Shown piece by piece: positions 16,987 through 26,308 of a stretch of DNA of 64,000 bases. Source of the stretch: Gp1-AA145 sp963757135 (GTDB taxonomy: Bacteria > Acidobacteriota > Terriglobia > Terriglobales > Acidobacteriaceae); contig CAVWQE010000008.1 in assembly GCA_963757135.1 (NCBI GenBank), positions 62,001 to 126,000 on the forward strand, read 5' to 3'. Position 1 is the stretch's first letter, and each line of letters opens with the position of its first letter. The translations under genes and the position numbers were made by a program. A model generated the notes under the pieces. It worked only from the letters and a program-made list of their open reading frames with translations, ran no database searches and was not told the origin of the DNA.

Positions 16987-18861
16987 TTAGCTTCCCCGGA
17001 GTGAAGGTTCCGGTTGCCGTGCATGTAACGCGAGGTGCAGGTCGAGCAGCACCCCCGCCGCCTTCAGCAATTCAGCATTGGAACCAGGATGATGACGCGG
17101 GGCTCTTTCCTCCGGTGTGACATTGGGTTGCGGCTCGCCCGCGACCTGGTTGATCAGAGTCGCGGAAATGTGACGATCACCCTCGGCATACGCTTTGACG
17201 AGCGCAGCTTCACATAGACAGTTGATCGCACCGGGATTTCCATGAGAGAGAGAGCACACTGCGGAAATCGCATCTTCCTGAAAAACCGGCGCGGTCTCGG
17301 AGTCACTCTGAACGAACCCCACTCGACAGGAGATGTAATTCTCGATCTCTGTCGCGCCGAGATCGTGCAGACGATACCCGATCTTAATGGCACGGTTCAA
17401 TACTTCGAGTTCGGCTGATGCAAGCACATTCTCGATTTCGGGACGGCCCACTATGACAATTGCTGTCCGGTTATCTGCCGCTCGGTTGCTGAAAGCCTGA
17501 ATTTCCTGCCATGACTTTGCTGAAAGTTTTTCGGCCTCATCAATGAACAGCACCGCCGGTACACGTTTGCCGGAACAGTTCAAAAGATCGGAAGTGAAAG
17601 CGGGCTCTGAACTAGGGCGAAACTCGTTAATGACCTGCGACAACAAAAACTGTTCAGCGGCGATGTATTCGACTTTCACGTTATTGCTGCTGAGGAGCTT
17701 CATGACACAGCTCACGACTAAGCTTTTGCCTGACCCCGGCGCACCGACCAACATCAAACTCCCGCCGTCCTTAACGATTCTGGTGTAAAGACCCGCGAGC
17801 GCACGCCAATGAGTGGAGGTCAGGCAAAGGAATGAGGGATCGGGAACCCGGTCAAAAGGGTTACGCTTGAGGTTGTAGAACTGCATCTGTGTAGTGGATA
17901 GCCGCTGTTGTTGTTTCTTTTGTCCTGGTTTCTGTCGCGAATCCGAGCTGTCCTTGAATCGCGAGACGTTCGCCTCGATAGGCGCGAGGTCCGCAATCAC
18001 TTCGCTCAGGATGTCCTCGTCAATCTGCTTCTTTTTTAGCGCGGTTACAAGCAAGATCGCGTTGAAGCACAGAGTATTGATCTCCCTCGGAACGCCGTAG
18101 CTTGCCTCCCAAATCAATTTGATCGCGGCTGAAGTAAACAGGCTTTCTCCTTCGTATCCAGCGACCCATAGCCGATGTTGAATGTAATTCTCGGTTTCAA
18201 GCATGTCGAGCGGGACAAGAGTCTTCAGAATCGAGATGCGCTGGTGAAGTTGACGAAGACATGGATCCGCCAGATTCTTCGCAAGCTGTGGCTGGCCTGC
18301 CAGCACGATCTGCAGCAGTTTGTCGCTTGGGGTTTCGAAATTCGAAAGGAGGCGTAATGTTTCCAGCGTCTCGGAATCCAGCGATTGTGCCTCATCGACA
18401 ACCACTATGGTTCGCCGACCGGCTTCGTGCTCTCGCAAGAGTAGTTCATTGACGCGTTCTTGGATTGCGAGAAACTCAGGCCCAGCGTGATCACCCAGTT
18501 CCGATAAAAGATACCGCAGGACGTCTCGATAATCGCCTCGCGGCTGAAACAAGAACGCAGTACGCGCCACCGGCTCGAATTGCTGCATCAAGTCAAACAG
18601 TATCGTCGTCTTGCCCATTCCCGGGGGAGCGATGAGGGCCTGAAAACCAACTCCACACTCAAGGCCGACAATCAACGACGATTTCGCTTCGGCGTGCGTA
18701 GGGCTTTCGTAGAGGTATTTGGGATCCGGTGTTCCGGCAAACGGATTTTCGGCCATTCCATGCGATTCGAAGAAGAGTTTGGCCGAGAAGTTAATGGACC
18801 GCGCTGAACTAAACTCAGCAGAACGAAATTGATAACGCTGATGCACGCAAGTATATTCCAA
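16987..18861 (-). CDS. Tandem ExeA/GspA-type AAA ATPase
   Basis: The 624-residue protein contains two consecutive ExeA-like AAA modules. The first has the entry motif ENPFAGTPDPKYLY (about residue 38), Walker A PPGMGKTT (about 79) and Walker B TIVVVDEAQ. The second repeats it all: YNLKRNPFDRVPDPSFL (about 330), Walker A GAPGSGKS and Walker B AVLFIDEAE. A single module is the usual unit in secretion and exosortase-linked polysaccharide loci. The last 40 residues are low complexity. No peptidoglycan-binding domain or membrane segment is seen. The ATG at 18861 is used; an internal Met at residue 36 would cut the first motif. It is convergent with the LuxR gene and divergent from the GH16 gene. 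Confidence 0.8.
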   Translation of the reverse strand: MEYTCVHQRYQFRSAEFSSARSINFSAKLFFESHGMAENPFAGTPDPKYLYESPTHAEAKSSLIVGLECGVGFQALIAPPGMGKTTILFDLMQQFEPVARTAFLFQPRGDYRDVLRYLLSELGDHAGPEFLAIQERVNELLLREHEAGRRTIVVVDEAQSLDSETLETLRLLSNFETPSDKLLQIVLAGQPQLAKNLADPCLRQLHQRISILKTLVPLDMLETENYIQHRLWVAGYEGESLFTSAAIKLIWEASYGVPREINTLCFNAILLVTALKKKQIDEDILSEVIADLAPIEANVSRFKDSSDSRQKPGQKKQQQRLSTTQMQFYNLKRNPFDRVPDPSFLCLTSTHWRALAGLYTRIVKDGGSLMLVGAPGSGKSLVVSCVMKLLSSNNVKVEYIAAEQFLLSQVINEFRPSSEPAFTSDLLNCSGKRVPAVLFIDEAEKLSAKSWQEIQAFSNRAADNRTAIVIVGRPEIENVLASAELEVLNRAIKIGYRLHDLGATEIENYISCRVGFVQSDSETAPVFQEDAISAVCSLSHGNPGAINCLCEAALVKAYAEGDRHISATLINQVAGEPQPNVTPEERAPRHHPGSNAELLKAAGVLLDLHLALHARQPEPSLRGS

Positions 18862-18977
18862 AGGTAAACCGGGTCTGTTGTTTTACCTCTCTACCGCTGA
18901 ATGTCGATCACTTCCTTGGGCCGCAGTGACGCGTTCTAGCATACTTTCAAGCGGGCTTTTCAAGATTTTTTTCACAG

Positions 18978-18998
18978 TGCATGCACCATCGTGCATGC
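18978..18998. promoter_or_regulatory. Repeated GTGCATGC element in divergent promoter region
   Basis: The palindrome GTGCATGCAC (18978-18987) and a second GTGCATGC (18991-18998) start 13 bp apart. They sit in the 274-bp region between the divergent AAA ATPase and GH16 genes, where a transcription factor could control both. An operator role is inferred from position and symmetry only. Confidence 0.35.
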
Positions 18999-19135
18999 CC
19001 CCATGTTCTTCCGAGACCTGTTAACGAAAGACTCCCGGCGATAGTATTCAGTTCAAAGAACGTTCGTCACCTTTGGGCCGGCGCCGTCCCCAAGGTCCTG
19101 TACCACGGAAGCAAATCTTAAATCGAGGTAGTAGC

Positions 19136-20482
19136 ATGCGCAGCGGATCTCTCCTTCTGCTGGGGGCCCTAGGTGTGTCATTCGCCTGTTCCCCGGTTTT
19201 CGCTGGAACACCCTATATCAACAGCATTTCTCCGTCGTCTGCCACCGCCGGAGCAAATGCTTTTGTTCTCACAGTCAACGGCAGAGAATTCAATAGCAGA
19301 TCGGTCGTACTTTGGAATGGATCGTCACGTCCAACAATTCTTGTCAATTCGTGGAAGGTTCAAGCACAAATCTCGAAGACGGACATAGCGTCCCCGAAAA
19401 CCGTCAATGTCAAAGTAATCAATACCAGAACAGGCCAAACATCAGGAGTCGTGACCTTCAAGGTACTTAGTGCTCCACCCCAGATCGTTCCACTTGCAAT
19501 CACAACCTCAACACTGCCTCCGGCTACGGTCGGCACAAGCTATTCGGCGGCACTCACTGCAACAGGGGGAACTCCGCCGTACGTGTGGAGTCTTGCAAGT
19601 GGGCAGCTACCCCAAGGCTTGACCTTGTCCAGCTCCGGAAAGATCAGTGGCACGCCGGCGAGCGCCGGTACTTCCTACTTCAGCGTGCAAGCGCGGGATG
19701 CGGCAGCTTCGCCACAAGTCGCCACGCAATCCGAGCTAATTGCCGCTTCAGTGGGGGGCGCCAATGTAACTCCTCCTCCGCAGGCCTCGGGTTACACTCT
19801 CATGTTTTCCGACGATTTCAACTCTCTTAACCTCAGCCCAAATGGAGTCGGCAGCTTTAATTGGTACGACCCCGGAATGTTTTGGGAGAGTCCCGCGCCG
19901 TACTCCAATATATCAACAAGTAACTCGGCCCTGAGTCTGCTCTGGAAAAATGGGCAAGGCACCTCGGATACGAGCCTTGCGACTGCGGCGAAGGACGGGT
20001 CCAGTTACCGCGCCTGGCGCTACGGATATTTTGAAGCGCGGATGCGTTGGGATACGGTCACTGGCGCATGGCCTGCGATTTGGCTGATCCCGGTCCAGGG
20101 CATCACCTGCGGCGGCTGTGAGCAAGGAGAACTGGACATCTTCGAAGGGCAGGGCGTAAGCCCGAACGTGTTCACAGGCACTATACACGACTGGAACAGC
20201 CCCACAGGCGCCCACTCCGCCGGAAAGAACTACAACCTTGGAAGCGTGGACCTTTCGCAGTACCACACGTATGGCGTTTTGTGGACACCCGGCCAGGTGA
20301 CTTGGTACTTCGATAACCAGGCTTTGTATTCTTTCCCCACGTATTCAATCTTTGACCAGCAGAAGTACTACCTCATTATTGGAAGCCAGGAGGGTGCGAA
20401 TTGGTCGTATGGCAACCTATCGAACGTCACAGCTTCACAGATCGGCGTGAACGTCGATTGGGTTCGAGTTTGGCAACCGTAA
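19136..20482 (+). CDS. Secreted GH16 glycoside hydrolase with Ig-like domains
   Basis: The 448-residue exported protein has a signal peptide (SLLLLGALGVSFACSPVFA). An IPT/TIG-like domain follows (about 25-115, YINSISPSSATAGANAFVLTV), then a putative Ig domain (about 120-205, LPPATVGTSYSAALTATGG). The GH16 domain spans about 215-448. The catalytic ELDIFEGQG matches the ExDxxE pattern of laminarinase/lichenase-type GH16 enzymes, with the acid/base and nucleophile glutamates present. The ATG at 19136 follows a GAGGTAG box. It is a close paralogue of the GH16 at 25448-26308 inside the exopolysaccharide run, so it probably trims or releases the same polymer. Confidence 0.85.
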   Translation: MRSGSLLLLGALGVSFACSPVFAGTPYINSISPSSATAGANAFVLTVNGREFNSRSVVLWNGSSRPTILVNSWKVQAQISKTDIASPKTVNVKVINTRTGQTSGVVTFKVLSAPPQIVPLAITTSTLPPATVGTSYSAALTATGGTPPYVWSLASGQLPQGLTLSSSGKISGTPASAGTSYFSVQARDAAASPQVATQSELIAASVGGANVTPPPQASGYTLMFSDDFNSLNLSPNGVGSFNWYDPGMFWESPAPYSNISTSNSALSLLWKNGQGTSDTSLATAAKDGSSYRAWRYGYFEARMRWDTVTGAWPAIWLIPVQGITCGGCEQGELDIFEGQGVSPNVFTGTIHDWNSPTGAHSAGKNYNLGSVDLSQYHTYGVLWTPGQVTWYFDNQALYSFPTYSIFDQQKYYLIIGSQEGANWSYGNLSNVTASQIGVNVDWVRVWQP

Positions 20483-20494
20483 GCTAATGGCCGA

Positions 20495-20520
20495 CAGGCC
20501 CGTGGGGTTTCGCGGGCCTG
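20495..20520. terminator. Hairpin between convergent genes
   Basis: CAGGCCCG (20495-20502) pairs perfectly with CGGGCCTG (20513-20520) between the 3' end of the GH16 gene and the 3' end of the minus-strand exopolysaccharide run. It is well placed as a terminator for both, although no long T run follows. Confidence 0.5.
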
Positions 20521-20528
20521 CTCTATCT

Positions 20529-21836
20529 CTAAGCTGCAACATCTTCTTCGGCGGTTGTTATATCGAGCACAGCAGGTGCGCTGGTACGCATATGGCGGCG
20601 CGCGTCCGGGATCACTCCATGGCTAACACCATGGACAGCTTGTTTGCCGCCAAACAGGACATCCTTATATAAGGAGGACGTCAACGCGAGTTGCCGGCGG
20701 AAGTCATAATACTGCTCGAAACGCGTACGCGCCGCTTGGCCCAAGCGCATTCGCAGATCACGGTTTTCTACAAGGTCTGTAAGAGCTTTCGCGAGCGGAT
20801 CTACTGAAGTGGCGGGCACCAAAACACCAATTTCTCCAACCATCTCCCTCGTGCCACCCACATCAGAGGCAATGATTGGCAAGCCGGCGCGCATTGCCTC
20901 CAAAACGCTGATGGGCGACATCTCACATTTTGAAGCGAGAACAAAGATGTCCGAGTGCGCAAGTAGCGAAGGAACTTCATCTCGACTTCCAAGGAACTCG
21001 ACCCGATTGCTGATGCCGAGTTCATGTGCCAAAGATTCGCAGGAAGGTCGAGTGGGGCCGTCACCAACAAGTATCAGCCGGGTGGCTCGTGGAATGGTGG
21101 CAAATGATCGCAGCAGCACATCGAACTCTTTCACCTTTGTAAAACGGGCGACCATGATTATGCGTAGAGCGCCCTGTGCGTTGCCACGCTTTCGCTCGTC
21201 GCAGTCGGGTATGCCGTTTCGAATGGTTGTGACTTTCGAAGCCGCGCCTTTCAGATATTTTCTCAGCAGCTGCTCACCCTCATCCGAGATCGTGACCACG
21301 CGCTGGCACCACATTGCGCCCAGCCACTCGCAAGGTCCAGCAAACAAGCTCCAACTCCGCGGCATTGCCGCCGTGCCAAATAGCCAGCTGTGGAGTGTGT
21401 ACACGGACGAGATGTTGAGCATGCGTGCGACCAGGCGACCAAGAAATCCTGCTTTGAAAGTGTGCGCATGGATCAAATCCGGGCGCAGCTTGCGTGCCAG
21501 CCGATACATCTCGCGTAGCGCTCGTACATCTTTGAACGGACGTATCTCACGTTGCAGATGAGGAATTACGTGAACAGGTATACCTGTTTTGCGGCATGCA
21601 TCGGTTAGAAAACCTTCTTCTCCAGTAGCGACTTCCACTTCGAATTCTGATCGCAGACTTGAAGCCAGCCTGAAGACATGCATCTGAGCACCGCCATGCT
21701 CCGCCCGAGTGATCACATACAGGACTTTCGGCTTGCGACTGTTGGCGCCGTTGCCCTTCTCGTGAAGCGAACCCGAGTAAATCGACATCATGAGCTGACG
21801 CAAAGAATTCTTAAGCAAGGAAAGGAACACAGCCAC
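20529..21836 (-). CDS. Glycosyltransferase family 4 (last gene of exopolysaccharide run)
   Basis: This GT-B glycosyltransferase has up to 435 residues. The N-domain starts KPKVLYVITRAEHGGAQMHV and includes LIHAHTFKAGFLGRL. The C-domain has IIMVARFTKVKEFDVLLRSF, and the usual E-x7-E region reads CEMSPISVLEAMRAGLPIIA. The start at 21836 is GTG inside the end of the deacetylase gene (26-bp overlap); an ATG at 21791 is an alternative. The C-terminal 50 residues beyond the normal fold are unrecognised. It is the final gene of the minus-strand cluster, so it is expected to add a sugar to the repeat unit. Confidence 0.8.
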   Translation of the reverse strand: MAVFLSLLKNSLRQLMMSIYSGSLHEKGNGANSRKPKVLYVITRAEHGGAQMHVFRLASSLRSEFEVEVATGEEGFLTDACRKTGIPVHVIPHLQREIRPFKDVRALREMYRLARKLRPDLIHAHTFKAGFLGRLVARMLNISSVYTLHSWLFGTAAMPRSWSLFAGPCEWLGAMWCQRVVTISDEGEQLLRKYLKGAASKVTTIRNGIPDCDERKRGNAQGALRIIMVARFTKVKEFDVLLRSFATIPRATRLILVGDGPTRPSCESLAHELGISNRVEFLGSRDEVPSLLAHSDIFVLASKCEMSPISVLEAMRAGLPIIASDVGGTREMVGEIGVLVPATSVDPLAKALTDLVENRDLRMRLGQAARTRFEQYYDFRRQLALTSSLYKDVLFGGKQAVHGVSHGVIPDARRHMRTSAPAVLDITTAEEDVAA

Positions 21837-22851
21837 TTAGTTGCGCCATGGAAAAGGAGAGCATGCCGTATTCAGTGCGATGCCGCTCGAACGATTGCAA
21901 CACTCGACGGAGCAGTCGAAGGTTCTCTCCTACGAATGGCGCGAAGTCTTCAGGATGAAACCATAGGTGAAACACTTCCCCGCGCAACGCAGCACTCTTC
22001 ATTGCCTCGTCGATACGTCTCAACAGCATTGGTTCCAGCATTGCGGCTTTGCGGTTGTATGGACGTAAATATCGGCTGGCGTGCAAAGGGAATGGCCGCG
22101 GACCTTGTGGCCAGTGCGAGATCTGCGAGCCATAGACATCTATGTACGCGTCAAGCAACCGTCCCAGACGATAATTTGCCCGTTGCTGCTCTTTGAAGCT
22201 TGCGGCCCTCTTGATTGCTGTTTGCTCATTTGCGCGATATGCGATGATTCCAGCGTGCTTGAGAACAGGCAGATACGCGGGATTGACCTGGTTCCTCGGG
22301 AACACGTAAGACCTGACGGTATGGCCGGAATTAGCCGCAATGCCGACCGCACTCTGCATATCAGCTTCGAACTCAGCAGCAGTTTGTCCAGGCTCCATGC
22401 AGTAATAATGCGAGAAGGAGTGCGAGGCGATCTCCTGCCCTTTCCTGGATACGATTTCGGCAACCAGGCTGGGAGCGAAATGAAATGGGTCATCGGTTTC
22501 ATCCTTGCCGAGCTGCTCGCAAAACGCGTTCAAGCGAGAATTTGAGTAGTTGGGTTTGCGGTATGGCGCAAATGCATGGGCCTCATCGCGCGATCGCGCA
22601 AAAAGGATTCCGACGGTGGCCCAAGTCGCCCTTATAGAAAATTCTTCGAACAAGTCGAGTATTCGTGGAACGGCGGCGCGTGCCGCGAGCAACCTGGAGC
22701 ACTCCGCTCGTGAAAGAGGCCGATGGTCACGTACCCCCCAATGCAGCTCAAAATCCAGAGAGATCACGAACGCGCCATGCTGGTTCGGATTTACTGCGGA
22801 GATAAGATTCCGCTGTGCCGTGGACGAGAGAATAGGTTGCGAGAGATTCAT
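21811..22851 (-). CDS. Polysaccharide deacetylase (NodB-like)
   Basis: This carbohydrate esterase 4-type protein has about 346 residues. Metal-site motifs are visible: FVISLDFELHWG (catalytic and metal Asp region) and ASHSFSHYY (H-x3-H). A later FHLWFHPEDFAP segment supplies the distal histidine. There is no signal peptide, so it may act in the cytoplasm on lipid-linked intermediates or be membrane-associated; this point is unclear. The ATG at 22851 starts 22 bp after the previous gene's stop; the frame stays open to 22944. In this context it likely removes N- or O-acetyl groups from the polymer. Confidence 0.8.
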   Translation of the reverse strand: MNLSQPILSSTAQRNLISAVNPNQHGAFVISLDFELHWGVRDHRPLSRAECSRLLAARAAVPRILDLFEEFSIRATWATVGILFARSRDEAHAFAPYRKPNYSNSRLNAFCEQLGKDETDDPFHFAPSLVAEIVSRKGQEIASHSFSHYYCMEPGQTAAEFEADMQSAVGIAANSGHTVRSYVFPRNQVNPAYLPVLKHAGIIAYRANEQTAIKRAASFKEQQRANYRLGRLLDAYIDVYGSQISHWPQGPRPFPLHASRYLRPYNRKAAMLEPMLLRRIDEAMKSAALRGEVFHLWFHPEDFAPFVGENLRLLRRVLQSFERHRTEYGMLSFSMAQLSGCVPFLA

Positions 22852-22873
22852 ACCATCTGAAATCTCGAAAGGA

Positions 22874-24073
22874 TCAGTCGGATGAGAGTTCCAGGTTCGA
22901 CAAGGCATCTCTACCCGCTTGGGCGGACGAGTAGCATTCCCCATAAAGGTCTACCCACTTCTGAACAATCCTCTCCATGCCGTAATTGGCGCGGCAATGC
23001 TGGCGTGCGGCACGACCCATGGTTTCGCGTAATTCAGGCGACGCATGCATCACACGTTGTAGAGCGGACGCCAGCTCGGGGGGATTTCCCGGGGGAACCA
23101 GGTGACCGGCAACGCCATCGATCACGATCTCAGGTATACCTCCTACGTTCGTCACAACAGAAGGAAGGCCCATTGCAGCAGCTTCTAGCACGGCCATAGG
23201 CAAACCTTCGGTTTGTGAGGACATGACGAAGCCATCAGCGGCGTTGTACAAATCGAGCATGTCTTTACGCTCGCCGCAGAATTGGACTTTTCGATCGAGG
23301 TGACGCTCGGCGCATTGATGGCGCAAACTTTGTTCGAGTGGTCCGCAGCCGGCAATCAGCAACGTGACATTCTCGTCTGGCATCAATTCGAGGGCCTTCA
23401 AGAGTGTCGGATAGTCCTTTTGAACTACGAGTCGTCCCACCGCGAGCCACGCAAAAGTTTCCTTCACGCCCAGCTCGCGTCGCGCTTTTGATCGGATTCC
23501 CGACCATCCGGAAAATCTATTTGTATCAACACCATTCGGTATTACCGTAAATTTCTCTCGTGAGACCGCGCCGACGCTGACATATCTCATGTATCCAGCA
23601 TGACAAATCGTGGTGGTGTGGTCGGCGATTCGGTTTGTAACTCGATAGAGCATCTCTCGGTGCCAGCTCGGACCACCCTTACGCGAATTCTCACGGACGC
23701 TGTGCGCGGTACAGATCAGCACTGGTACATGGCAAAACAAGCGTGTCACTCGCCCCAGCAAATTCGCGTGGAACATGTGGCAATGAACCACGTCAGGGCG
23801 AAAACCTCGAATGATATTGCGGAGCGCGAGAACCGCTCTGAAGTCGGGCACGCCCGGCTTCATGTGGAGTGAATGGACCTGAATATTGGCCTGCTGCAGC
23901 TCGTCAACGTGCGCAACTGGCTTTACCAGACTTACTACGCTAACGTTGTAGCCCCGCGACTTGAGCTCAATGGAAAGGCGAACAACCTGACTTTCCGCTC
24001 CACCCCCTTGAACAAGGCTGGTGATTAACATAAGGATGCGCTTTGGCCGAATTGAATCTGGCCTCTGTGACAT
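22874..24073 (-). CDS. Glycosyltransferase family 4
   Basis: The 399-residue GT-B enzyme begins KRILMLITSLVQGGGAESQV, with the GGAE nucleotide-sugar loop. It contains VVHCHMFHANLLGRV and the C-domain motifs WLAVGRLVVQKDYPTLLKAL and SQTEGLPMAVLEAAAMGLPS (E-x7-E). It resembles the GT4 enzymes of capsule and exopolysaccharide clusters. It lies 67 bp after the preceding GT4 and 22 bp before the deacetylase, all on one strand. The transferred sugar is not known. Confidence 0.85.
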   Translation of the reverse strand: MSQRPDSIRPKRILMLITSLVQGGGAESQVVRLSIELKSRGYNVSVVSLVKPVAHVDELQQANIQVHSLHMKPGVPDFRAVLALRNIIRGFRPDVVHCHMFHANLLGRVTRLFCHVPVLICTAHSVRENSRKGGPSWHREMLYRVTNRIADHTTTICHAGYMRYVSVGAVSREKFTVIPNGVDTNRFSGWSGIRSKARRELGVKETFAWLAVGRLVVQKDYPTLLKALELMPDENVTLLIAGCGPLEQSLRHQCAERHLDRKVQFCGERKDMLDLYNAADGFVMSSQTEGLPMAVLEAAAMGLPSVVTNVGGIPEIVIDGVAGHLVPPGNPPELASALQRVMHASPELRETMGRAARQHCRANYGMERIVQKWVDLYGECYSSAQAGRDALSNLELSSD

Positions 24074-24140
24074 TGGACTTTTCCTGCAACTTTTCTATGT
24101 GACGTTCGCCCTTCGCACCGTGACGGAGTAAATGATTCAT

Positions 24141-25460
24141 TTAGCACATCGACGCGATGCTTTGTCGCGGTCTCTGCGCCAGCGAGCCGTAAACAGCCGT
24201 GGTTTGTCGAGCGATGGACTCCCAGGAACGGGTTCGTCGTACGAAATTGCTGCCATGGGATCCCAACTCCTGCAGTCGCTCCGAGCCCATGTCTATGGCC
24301 ATTGCGATGGCGTCCGCCACGGCTTCTGCGCTGGCAGACATGATGGGAACCCCGCATGCTCCTCGCTGCATCAGGTCGCCCAATCCGCCCGTGGTGGTAG
24401 CGAGGATCGGCCGAGAGTGCGACAACGCCAGCAACGCCACTCCGCTCTCAGAATGAAATTCGGTATAGGGCAGCAGAACTGCGTGGTGCCGCGCAAGAAG
24501 CGGCGCTATCTCCTCATCCGCAATATGGCCTTCAATTAACTGAATCTCGCCACCACTGCTTACTATCAGTTTCTTGCATTCTTCCCAATATCTCTCCTCG
24601 GCTGCATTGTGGGCACGGCCAGCAATGGTCAAAAGTACAGGCATTCTGCTGCTTGCATTCACTATGTGGGTGGCACGGATTGCGAGGTGTAAGCCCTTGT
24701 TCTCTCGAACGGAACCGAACGCCAGCAGGCGGAGGCAATCGGAGGGCGGAAAGGCCGTTTGACTCACTTCACCGGAGTAGTGTCCGTGGGGGATCACCGA
24801 GACGCTGGTCTCGGGAATGTGGAACTTCCGAACCATAAGATCTTTCCCTTCGGAATTGTGCACGATGATCTTGTCGCTTAGACGGTAGGCTATCTCCAGC
24901 ATCTTACGTTCTAGCCAGTTCAAGCCGCGCGGCAGACGCCAGCGGTGCGGAGTTGGATCGTGTACTGTGAGTACAATCGAAGCGCGCGCTAGAATCGCTG
25001 CGAAAAGAAACGCAAACCCCAAGGGAAGGTGCAGAATACCCTGAAAGTGAACGATGTCTCCCGGGCGGGTTGCTCGGAACTGCCTTGGTACGGACCTCAT
25101 CGCAAAGGATATATTTCGCATTATTCTCTCAGCGACTCCGGCACTTGAGACCGGACGAAATGCTGCATACTCTATATGAACTCCAGCGGCGCGAAGCTCG
25201 TCTTTTCGCTCAAAATTTTCCGGACAGAACAACACGAGCGGAACGCCAGATGTGGACAAAGCCTTGGCGATTGTGGAGACATACTGAGCCATACCATGCT
25301 GTGGCTCCGGTGTGTGCATAAGTACCCGGTTACACACAAGAGTTTCTGCATGCTGATCCACCAATGTCGCGCGATGTGTCTCCGGGTGTTCAGATTCCCC
25401 AGGGAAAACAACCGAGGCGCGCGAGAAAACGGACCGGTTCACACTGCTTACTTCTGCCAT
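24141..25460 (-). CDS. Glycosyltransferase family 4
   Basis: The GT-B glycosyltransferase has about 439 residues. The N-domain has LMHTPEPQHGMAQYVSTIAK and IVHFQGILHLPLGFAFLFAA, the latter hydrophobic and probably membrane-touching. The C-domain has LLAFGSVRENKGLHLAIRA and LLPYTEFHSESGVALLALSH; the first Glu of the donor motif sits in SESG. The ATG at 25460 overlaps the GH16 stop by 13 bp, fitting translational coupling. A longer frame reaches 25529, and its first 23 residues look non-native. Confidence 0.8.
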   Translation of the reverse strand: MAEVSSVNRSVFSRASVVFPGESEHPETHRATLVDQHAETLVCNRVLMHTPEPQHGMAQYVSTIAKALSTSGVPLVLFCPENFERKDELRAAGVHIEYAAFRPVSSAGVAERIMRNISFAMRSVPRQFRATRPGDIVHFQGILHLPLGFAFLFAAILARASIVLTVHDPTPHRWRLPRGLNWLERKMLEIAYRLSDKIIVHNSEGKDLMVRKFHIPETSVSVIPHGHYSGEVSQTAFPPSDCLRLLAFGSVRENKGLHLAIRATHIVNASSRMPVLLTIAGRAHNAAEERYWEECKKLIVSSGGEIQLIEGHIADEEIAPLLARHHAVLLPYTEFHSESGVALLALSHSRPILATTTGGLGDLMQRGACGVPIMSASAEAVADAIAMAIDMGSERLQELGSHGSNFVRRTRSWESIARQTTAVYGSLAQRPRQSIASMC

Positions 25461-26308
25461 ACACGCACCCAATCGACCTCCACGTTTATTGTGGAGGCAC
25501 TCACGCCTTCCAAATCGCCGTATTTCCAATTGAGGCCTTCCTGGCTCCCAATGATCAGATAGTAGTTCTGGGTATCGAAAACCGGATAAGTAGGCGCTGA
25601 GAATAGAGGCTGATTATCGAAGTACCAGATGACCTGTCCCGGCGTCCACAATGCCCCGTAACTATGAAATTGCGAGAGGTCAGCACCCGCAGGGAGCTTA
25701 AAAACATTTGAGCCCTTGTTGTTCCTTACGTCCCGCTGCTGCTTCCATTCATGAACGGTACCGTAAAAGATGTGAGGCGTAACTCCTTGTCCCTCGAAAA
25801 TATCTAATTCGCCGGCGGACGTTGCGGCGCCGTTCGCAGCTTCCACAGGCAACATCCAGATTGCCGGCCATGCTCCACGAACGGTGTTCCACTTCATGCG
25901 GACTTCAAAGTATCCATAGCGCCACGAGTGGTAACGACGACCATCGCGTGAGAGCGTCGTGACGCTAGTGTCATCCGGTTTTTGTCCCCTTGTCCAAGTC
26001 AAGGTGAGGATGCTATTTGCAACGTTGAAGTTTGAGGACGGAGATGGCGGTTGCCACCATAAACCGTTGTACCAGTTGAATTCTCCACTTCCATTAGGGC
26101 TAATGGCCAGAGAGTTGAAGTCATCCGCGAACACTAGCGTGTAGCCGCTTGCCTGATTCGGTCCAATCGTCGCACTGTTCGGACTGACGTTGCAAGCAGC
26201 CGTGTTGCAACTGCACGTCTCGAGGCAGGCGAAAACCAAAGAGATCAGTACCCCGCGAAATTCTTGTGGGAACTGCACATCACGCTCGGTTCTAGTAAGG
26301 ATCCTCAC
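25448..26308 (-). CDS. GH16 glycoside hydrolase in the exopolysaccharide run
   Basis: The 286-residue protein has a GH16 domain filling about residues 52-286. The catalytic motif ELDIFEGQG is the same as in the 19136-20482 paralogue, and long stretches are shared (GAWPAIW, LWTPGQVIWYFDNQPLFS, YYLIIGSQEG). It lacks the paralogue's two Ig-like domains. The N-terminus (VLISLVFACLETCSCNTAAC) looks like a signal peptide, possibly a lipoprotein one, with four close cysteines. It overlaps the O-antigen ligase gene by 17 bp. Such hydrolases inside polymer loci often set chain length or release product. Confidence 0.8.
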   Translation of the reverse strand: MRILTRTERDVQFPQEFRGVLISLVFACLETCSCNTAACNVSPNSATIGPNQASGYTLVFADDFNSLAISPNGSGEFNWYNGLWWQPPSPSSNFNVANSILTLTWTRGQKPDDTSVTTLSRDGRRYHSWRYGYFEVRMKWNTVRGAWPAIWMLPVEAANGAATSAGELDIFEGQGVTPHIFYGTVHEWKQQRDVRNNKGSNVFKLPAGADLSQFHSYGALWTPGQVIWYFDNQPLFSAPTYPVFDTQNYYLIIGSQEGLNWKYGDLEGVSASTINVEVDWVRVWQK

